Shown piece after piece: positions 59,795 through 64,000 of a DNA stretch of 64,000 bases (position 1 is its first letter; every line of letters begins with the position of its first letter). The translations under genes and the position numbers were made by a program. This DNA comes from Betaproteobacteria bacterium. GTDB lineage: Bacteria; Pseudomonadota; Gammaproteobacteria; Burkholderiales; Rhodocyclaceae. The DNA is taken from NCBI GenBank assembly GCA_020621865.1, contig JAHRYW010000006.1, positions 62,001 to 126,000 on the forward strand, read 5' to 3'. The notes under the pieces are model-generated. The model was not told where the DNA came from and made no database searches. It worked only from the letters and a program-made list of their open reading frames with translations.

Positions 59795-60505
59795 ATGCCC
59801 CTGACAACACTACCGATCCTGACGATCAGCCCAACCCTGCCTGCTCCCGCCCTGCAGGAACTTAAAAAAATCTTTTGCATCGTTACACAGGGAGCCTTTG
59901 GCGGCCAATCTGATTGGCAGATAGTGCTCACCGATCAAGCAACCCATACGATGCTCATGATCGAGCACACATACGAAGTAGTGCCACACGTCACGGCGGA
60001 TGTTGCGGTCCGGTTAGCCTCAACGATGCTCCAATTGCTCACAACACTGGCGCGGAAGCTCGGCGTTTCAATACGGCAAACCAATCTCCCGTGCTGTCCC
60101 ATGTTGCCTTTAAGTGGACTGACCTGGCATCGCGTACGACTTTGCCTCAGCAGACTGGTGGCTACATTGCAGTCGATAATGTTCCTTGAGTTGGCCTGTG
60201 CAAGCACCGGTTTCCGGCTTCGAATCCGGACCGGACAATCGCTTGGATATGCTGCGCCGGCTCCCGCCTATCTGTGCAGTGCGGTGATACGACGACGCGT
60301 CACGTCGCGCGGCGAGGTCGTCCGCATCCGCTGTGGCCACCGACTGATGAGCATCGCCATTCCCCGCGACATCAGCGCAACTGCAATCACCAATGGAGCA
60401 CTTATCTCTACAGCCCCTGTGGTGGGCGTGATCGTCCGGCAGATGGTCAAAATTTCACCTTGCCAGACTCATTTATTCGAGCGTGAAACTGATCAGAATA
60501 GTTGA
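59795..60505 (+). CDS. Unknown 236-residue protein following the recombinases
   Basis: The frame has GGAGGAAGC directly before its ATG, the best ribosome-binding site in this region, which is the main reason to accept it. The protein is rich in Thr, Arg, Leu and Ile, with no signal peptide, no clear membrane helix and no motif I recognise. The segment RRRVTSRGEVVRIRCGHRLMSIAIPRDI looks like a compact beta-rich unit. It may be an accessory subunit of the recombinase module, as in three-gene elements, or an unrelated cargo gene. The codon use is less GC-biased than in the core. Confidence 0.5.
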   Translation: MPLTTLPILTISPTLPAPALQELKKIFCIVTQGAFGGQSDWQIVLTDQATHTMLMIEHTYEVVPHVTADVAVRLASTMLQLLTTLARKLGVSIRQTNLPCCPMLPLSGLTWHRVRLCLSRLVATLQSIMFLELACASTGFRLRIRTGQSLGYAAPAPAYLCSAVIRRRVTSRGEVVRIRCGHRLMSIAIPRDISATAITNGALISTAPVVGVIVRQMVKISPCQTHLFERETDQNS

Positions 60506-60932
60506 GGTGGCAACCAAGATAAGCCATGCTTAGAGGCGCGGGCATCAGAACTGATATGGATGGATGCTCTGCGTTGGGGCAAGTATTCAGCTTAAGCATA
60601 TGCGGAAAGCGGAGCAGCCTAAAGCTGTAGGTCAGCGGACGGCGGCCAGCGCAGCTGTCAGACGGTCCGACGCAAAAAGGCAGTAAAAATATAATGGACC
60701 GTAGCCTCAAGGAGGCTCCTATTATTGGAAGCGGCCCAAAGCAGAACAATTTCGGCCAAAATTAGCTGCCCGTATTCTATAAAATGCCGAAAAAAAACCG
60801 GCCCTATGAGATAGGGCCGGTCGTAACTTACGCTAGCTATCTTCCGGAGAGGGGAAGATTGCACAATTATGCCAACGCAAGAACGAGGAGAACCATGCAG
60901 GAATGTTATTAACTACTTTCAGGGAATGAACA
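60506..60932. other. Gene-free AT-rich interval holding the terminator of the minus-strand unit
   Basis: Short frames occur here on both strands, but none has a ribosome-binding site or recognisable composition. The interval contains the strong stem at 60797-60821 and a small stem near 60703-60717 (AGCCTC/GAGGCT). Confidence 0.55.
60790..60821 (-). terminator. Intrinsic terminator of the secreted-peptide gene
   Basis: Perfect 11-bp arms ACCGGCCCTAT and ATAGGGCCGGT with a three-base loop, followed on the minus strand by a run of eight T. It lies about 110 nt after the peptide gene stop. Confidence 0.93.
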
Positions 60933-61196
60933 TTATGGCCGCCGTTCAGTTTGGTCAGAAGGCGAGCCAGGCAAATTATTAGAGGGAAGGGGCTCCTTGC
61001 TAGCATTCGATGACGCCAACAATCGCCTCTGATTTAACCAGGGGGTGGAAACCGCATGCGGCCCATGATCAAGCGGCAAAACCACACGCTTATTATCCGA
61101 CGAATTTGCAGCAGCACGATGTTCCGGCGCGCATACCGCCCCTGTAGAAATAGCGACAGCAATTAATGCAAATGAACAAAACTTTGCGAATTTCAT
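60933..61196 (-). CDS. Small secreted peptide, unknown
   Basis: An 87-residue protein. Residues 1-22 form a Sec signal (MKFAKFCSFALIAVAISTGAVC, cleavage probably after the following Ala). The mature part, about 64 residues, is polar, Ser/Asn/Pro/Arg-rich and predicted disordered, with one tryptophan (STPWLNQ), two histidines in LDHGPHA and no cysteine. GGAGG precedes the ATG. It lies downstream of the flavoprotein gene on the same strand with a 125-nt gap, so it may have its own promoter, and it ends at a strong terminator. No family recognised. Confidence 0.65.
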   Translation of the reverse strand: MKFAKFCSFALIAVAISTGAVCAPEHRAAANSSDNKRVVLPLDHGPHAVSTPWLNQRRLLASSNASKEPLPSNNLPGSPSDQTERRP

Positions 61197-61208
61197 TTTA
61201 ACCTCCGC

Positions 61209-61233
61209 ATTAAACGAACGAACAAAGTTTAAT
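61209..61233. promoter_or_regulatory. Dyad in the leader of the secreted-peptide gene
   Basis: ATTAAAC (61209-61215) and GTTTAAT (61227-61233) are perfect 7-bp arms with an 11-base spacer, just upstream of the ribosome-binding site. Confidence 0.4.
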
Positions 61234-61321
61234 GGTGGATGATATGCAACGTTATCCCAAAGTGGCAATTATTTTGACTACCGATGGGGATCGGCGTATC
61301 GGATAGCATGGACTGACTATA

Positions 61322-62656
61322 TTAATGCGACCGAAGGAAATCATTGGCAATCAGCCATTGATAAGCGGCACCAACGCTTGGAGTCGGCAAGCTTAACTCA
61401 GAAGCAATAGAATCCATTGAATAACCAGGCTTCATGACTTTAATTAGTTTAGCCAATTTGTATAGGTCAACCCCCCCTATAAAACGTACACCCCTGGGGT
61501 GGGTGTTGCTCCGCGCCACGTATCTTTCAACAATATAACCATTTTCGACAACTGGCTCTCTAAAAAACCCAGGTTGAGGCAGGCTATCCTCAACAAATAA
61601 CTTAGATGTGAAAAATGAGCGTTTTCTCCAGAATGGGCGATCATTCCACCTCGCCTCGCTGGCATAAATTTCCGCTCCCTTTTTCATTCTTGAAACAAAT
61701 ATTCGTTTCGCTCGATCAGAATAGAATTGTATAGCGGACCGATTTTGATCAGGCCGAAATAATAAAGTATTTATTACAGGCAGCGCCGCAAATGCTCCTG
61801 AAACGGCTTCAAACATCCCATGTCCCGACATGGGATCACCAGAGTAGCAAGAGTCACCAACCCTAATAGAGTTTTGTGTAACAATCCCACCTCGCAATGT
61901 GGGACAAAACCCCCTGTAGCTAACACTTGAGTCCAAGACATAATCGCAACCAATCCGATCCAAAGTTACACCTAACTGGGAGAGTGATTGTTTAAAAAAA
62001 ACACCAACGTCCTTAATGCCGTCTTTAATATTTTCGCAATCCACAATAATCTGAATTGAACCGGATCCATCCGAATGGTGCACCGCCCATGCCCAACCAT
62101 CCTTGAATGGTTCTACATAAGTATATTGACCATCAATTGGCGCGCCATTATTAAATGGACATGTGATGCTGAGGCCGAGAGGGCCAGTCATTAAATTATT
62201 CAATGATTTTGGAGCTCCGCTGCCGCGTGCATCAACAAGAAAATCGAAACGACGACAAGCGATACCTACGGGAGCGGAATTACCTTTGAACCGAACCCCC
62301 CACCCTCCGTCTGGCAAAGCAACCTCATTTACATCAATCTCGTGGATCGGAACTCCAATTGATCTCAAGAATTTCGCATAATGCCGATCAAAATTCCGGC
62401 GCTGAATCACAAACTCTCCGTTTGCTTCCACATACTTGCCCTGCCATACGGACACTCGCCGATGCCGCGCCCCAACAAAATTCCCGGCCCCTTTGAAGCC
62501 GGCATTGATAAGACCGTTTAACGTCCTCGTGGACATCCCTTCAACAGCGAAGACCTGTCGAGGTGCACCAAAAACCTCAACATAATATCCAGCATTTTTT
62601 AATAACAAGGCTGAAGTTAAAGCTGCAGGACCTGACCCAAGCACACAAATATTCAC
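61322..62656 (-). CDS. LodB/QhpG-like FAD-dependent oxidoreductase
   Basis: A 444-residue flavoprotein. The FAD Rossmann motif is CVLGSGPAALTSALLLKNAGY. The second FAD motif is RVGDSCYSGDPMSGHGMFEAVSGAFAA, whose DPxSGxG form is typical of the LodB/QhpG/tryptophan-halogenase-like group. Known members hydroxylate residues of a protein partner to build quinone cofactors (QhpG, LodB) or halogenate. I do not see the double-Trp WxWxIP motif of halogenases. The last ~60 residues (GYSMDSIASELSLPTPSVGAAYQWLIANDFL) look like a winged-helix unit. The GTG start has GAGG upstream and lies 17 nt after the CcmF-like gene. The target is unknown; the nearby secreted peptide is a candidate. Confidence 0.7.
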   Translation of the reverse strand: MNICVLGSGPAALTSALLLKNAGYYVEVFGAPRQVFAVEGMSTRTLNGLINAGFKGAGNFVGARHRRVSVWQGKYVEANGEFVIQRRNFDRHYAKFLRSIGVPIHEIDVNEVALPDGGWGVRFKGNSAPVGIACRRFDFLVDARGSGAPKSLNNLMTGPLGLSITCPFNNGAPIDGQYTYVEPFKDGWAWAVHHSDGSGSIQIIVDCENIKDGIKDVGVFFKQSLSQLGVTLDRIGCDYVLDSSVSYRGFCPTLRGGIVTQNSIRVGDSCYSGDPMSGHGMFEAVSGAFAALPVINTLLFRPDQNRSAIQFYSDRAKRIFVSRMKKGAEIYASEARWNDRPFWRKRSFFTSKLFVEDSLPQPGFFREPVVENGYIVERYVARSNTHPRGVRFIGGVDLYKLAKLIKVMKPGYSMDSIASELSLPTPSVGAAYQWLIANDFLRSH

Positions 62657-62673
62657 TATTCGAACCTCAAAAC

Positions 62674-64000
62674 CTATGTCCTACCAAGGCGAAACCTCCT
62701 TAAGGAGAGCCACAAGCCGCCAATCGACAATGAAATAGCGCCAAACCATACGAACGATGAAAATCGAAACTTTTTGACCACCACTACTACATCTTGCTTA
62801 GAATTTGGATCGCCCTCATTTGGACCGTGCACCCAAATCTGGATATCCTCAATGAATGATCTATGAACCAATGGGTGTAGTACATAGGAAGGACTACCTT
62901 TAACCCTCGCATAGCGATAATCAATCAGCTCGCAGATAGCCTTAACAGGCCCAGCAAAATCGGAATTAATTCCACTTTTACTGGCGTAATATTTGCCGGA
63001 AAGGTGATACTCCCCATCGGGAGTTATTAATTCAACCCTAGCAGAGGAAACATTTGCAAATTGCATCGATTTCTCTGAGCCACTGGAAAGACCTATAGGG
63101 TAAATTTTATATTTGTACCCATCGCCCAAATTTCTCTCGAACGTTCCAGAGGCTCCGAGTGACTCCGTGTGTTGGACATAGGTATTCAGAACTGTCCCTG
63201 TAATAAGTCCGATCAATAAAATTGCGAACCCCGAATGGATCAGGCTAACTGGCAAAATACTAGAAAGTGTGTTTGGCCAAGACACAGATCGCAAAGTTAC
63301 ATTAGCGATCCAGGTCAAATTCCCAACAATGAACCCAGCGCCAGCCAAAATCAGGACATCGAGAATTGGGGTATATTTAATTGCTTTCTCAGAGAGGATT
63401 CCAGCCCCTTGATATTGATCGGCAAGATATCCGCCATACTCCGACCAATATACTATTGCGCAAATAATTAGCGCAACAAAGCCATAACTACCAAACTTTG
63501 ACACTCTACGAACGTAATACCAACCTCCATAAACGAATAGAATGCTTGTCAAGGTGGCCAGCCAGGCAACGATCAAATGCCCATCCACATCCCACCGGTG
63601 GAATTCATTTAATACGTCGGAATTTACACCCCCGCCAGACCAGGCTCGCAGCGTCTCATAGAACGGCATCATCTCCTTAGGCTTTGCGATCTGATATATA
63701 TTTCGCAAATAGGCAGTAACCACTCCTTCAGCTGCAACGAATGCACAAACGACAACAGCTAAGGAGACGTAATCCAATCGTCGCAATTTTTTAACATTCT
63801 GGATTAAATGCCGCCAAGTCCATTTAACACGATTAGTATCCGATTTATAAATTTTGCAATTTATTCCTACCAACCGAAAGGCAAACATTAATAGTAATAC
63901 GTATCCAACAAACCCAAGATGCCAAATTAAGGAGGTATCTCCAACATAACGATGTGAGCTGGCAACAATATTCGATCGTGTAATTGCCAACGTAATTGGC
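62674..64000 (-). CDS. CcmF-like membrane protein, 5' end beyond the window
   Basis: The open frame runs to the right edge without a start, so only the C-terminal ~442 residues are seen. About seven membrane helices are visible. The last third resembles the C-terminal part of CcmF/heme-lyase-type cytochrome c biogenesis proteins: IHSGFAILLIGLITGTVLNTYV, then a periplasmic beta-rich domain (GYKYKIYPIGLSSGS through the SFIEDIQIWVHG segment), then a last helix and a basic tail. I do not see a WxWD motif in the visible part. It is the upstream gene of the flavoprotein. The link to heme or cofactor handling is inferred. Confidence 0.55.
   Translation of the reverse strand, partial: PITLAITRSNIVASSHRYVGDTSLIWHLGFVGYVLLLMFAFRLVGINCKIYKSDTNRVKWTWRHLIQNVKKLRRLDYVSLAVVVCAFVAAEGVVTAYLRNIYQIAKPKEMMPFYETLRAWSGGGVNSDVLNEFHRWDVDGHLIVAWLATLTSILFVYGGWYYVRRVSKFGSYGFVALIICAIVYWSEYGGYLADQYQGAGILSEKAIKYTPILDVLILAGAGFIVGNLTWIANVTLRSVSWPNTLSSILPVSLIHSGFAILLIGLITGTVLNTYVQHTESLGASGTFERNLGDGYKYKIYPIGLSSGSEKSMQFANVSSARVELITPDGEYHLSGKYYASKSGINSDFAGPVKAICELIDYRYARVKGSPSYVLHPLVHRSFIEDIQIWVHGPNEGDPNSKQDVVVVVKKFRFSSFVWFGAISLSIGGLWLSLRRFRLGRT

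Noticed and set aside
60447-60749. 100-residue minus-strand frame overlapping the 3' end of the 236-residue ORF
   Set aside because: It has no ribosome-binding site or family resemblance, and it starts within an AT-rich gap.

Overview
This window is a GC-rich proteobacterial chromosome segment. Gene content and order (tpr-lolB-ispE-tRNA-Gln-prs-rplY-pth-ychF; ribBA-ribH-nusB-thiL-pgpA; ftsY-ftsE-ftsX beside rsmD-coaD-fdx; coaE-zapD-yacG) fit the Betaproteobacteria, most likely Rhodocyclales (Dechloromonas/Azonexus-like). That placement is inferred from gene order and composition, not from a search. Core genes are packed tightly, often overlap by 4 nt, and often start with GTG or TTG.

Layout. 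1-206: 5' end of an unknown gene. 308-4568: RND efflux pump and its membrane-fusion protein. 4652-9648: acyl-CoA transferase and GntP-type permease behind a recognisable sigma-54 promoter, with the gene of the likely sigma-54 activator just upstream. 9662-11666: CBS-domain protein and AmtB ammonium transporter, the latter with a sigma-54 promoter and an NtrC-like dyad. 11826-18709: MltA, an AAA+ ATPase (DUF815), a MutT-ThiE fusion, YacG/ZapD/CoaE, a SPOR protein and TrpB2. 18862-27041: DOMON-like protein plus NamZ-type muramidase, then two large convergent hybrid histidine kinases. 27122-38700: Tat-exported flavoprotein, FtsX/E/Y, an M16 peptidase pair, RsmD, CoaD, ferredoxin, a dynamin-like GTPase and MutM. 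38800-54034: TPR/LolB/IspE/tRNA-Gln/Prs/bL25/Pth/YchF, a GGDEF-EAL protein, a membrane spermidine-synthase-like protein, YceI, the riboflavin/NusB/ThiL/PgpA cluster, an orphan HicA-like protein and a cupin.

From about 54.08 kb the composition changes and the housekeeping genes stop. This looks like an accessory island in two layers. 54.4-60.5 kb carries two very large overlapping tyrosine recombinases and an unrecognised 236-residue ORF preceded by strong dyad symmetries. 60.5-64 kb is AT-rich and carries, on the minus strand, a CcmF-like membrane protein running off the window, a LodB/QhpG-like flavoprotein, and an 87-residue secreted peptide closed by a strong terminator. This last group is the best candidate for an undescribed system: possible flavin-dependent maturation of an exported peptide or protein.

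The most striking global signal is a dispersed repeat with core GACCGTAGCATT, preceded by a T-rich arm with GGCC boxes. Ten copies (nine exact, one with a single change) lie between 3.4 and 52.8 kb in both orientations. They fall between genes, across a start codon and inside coding sequences, and none lies in the island. It behaves like a genome-wide signal sequence (uptake-sequence-like or a protein-binding site) rather than a mobile element.
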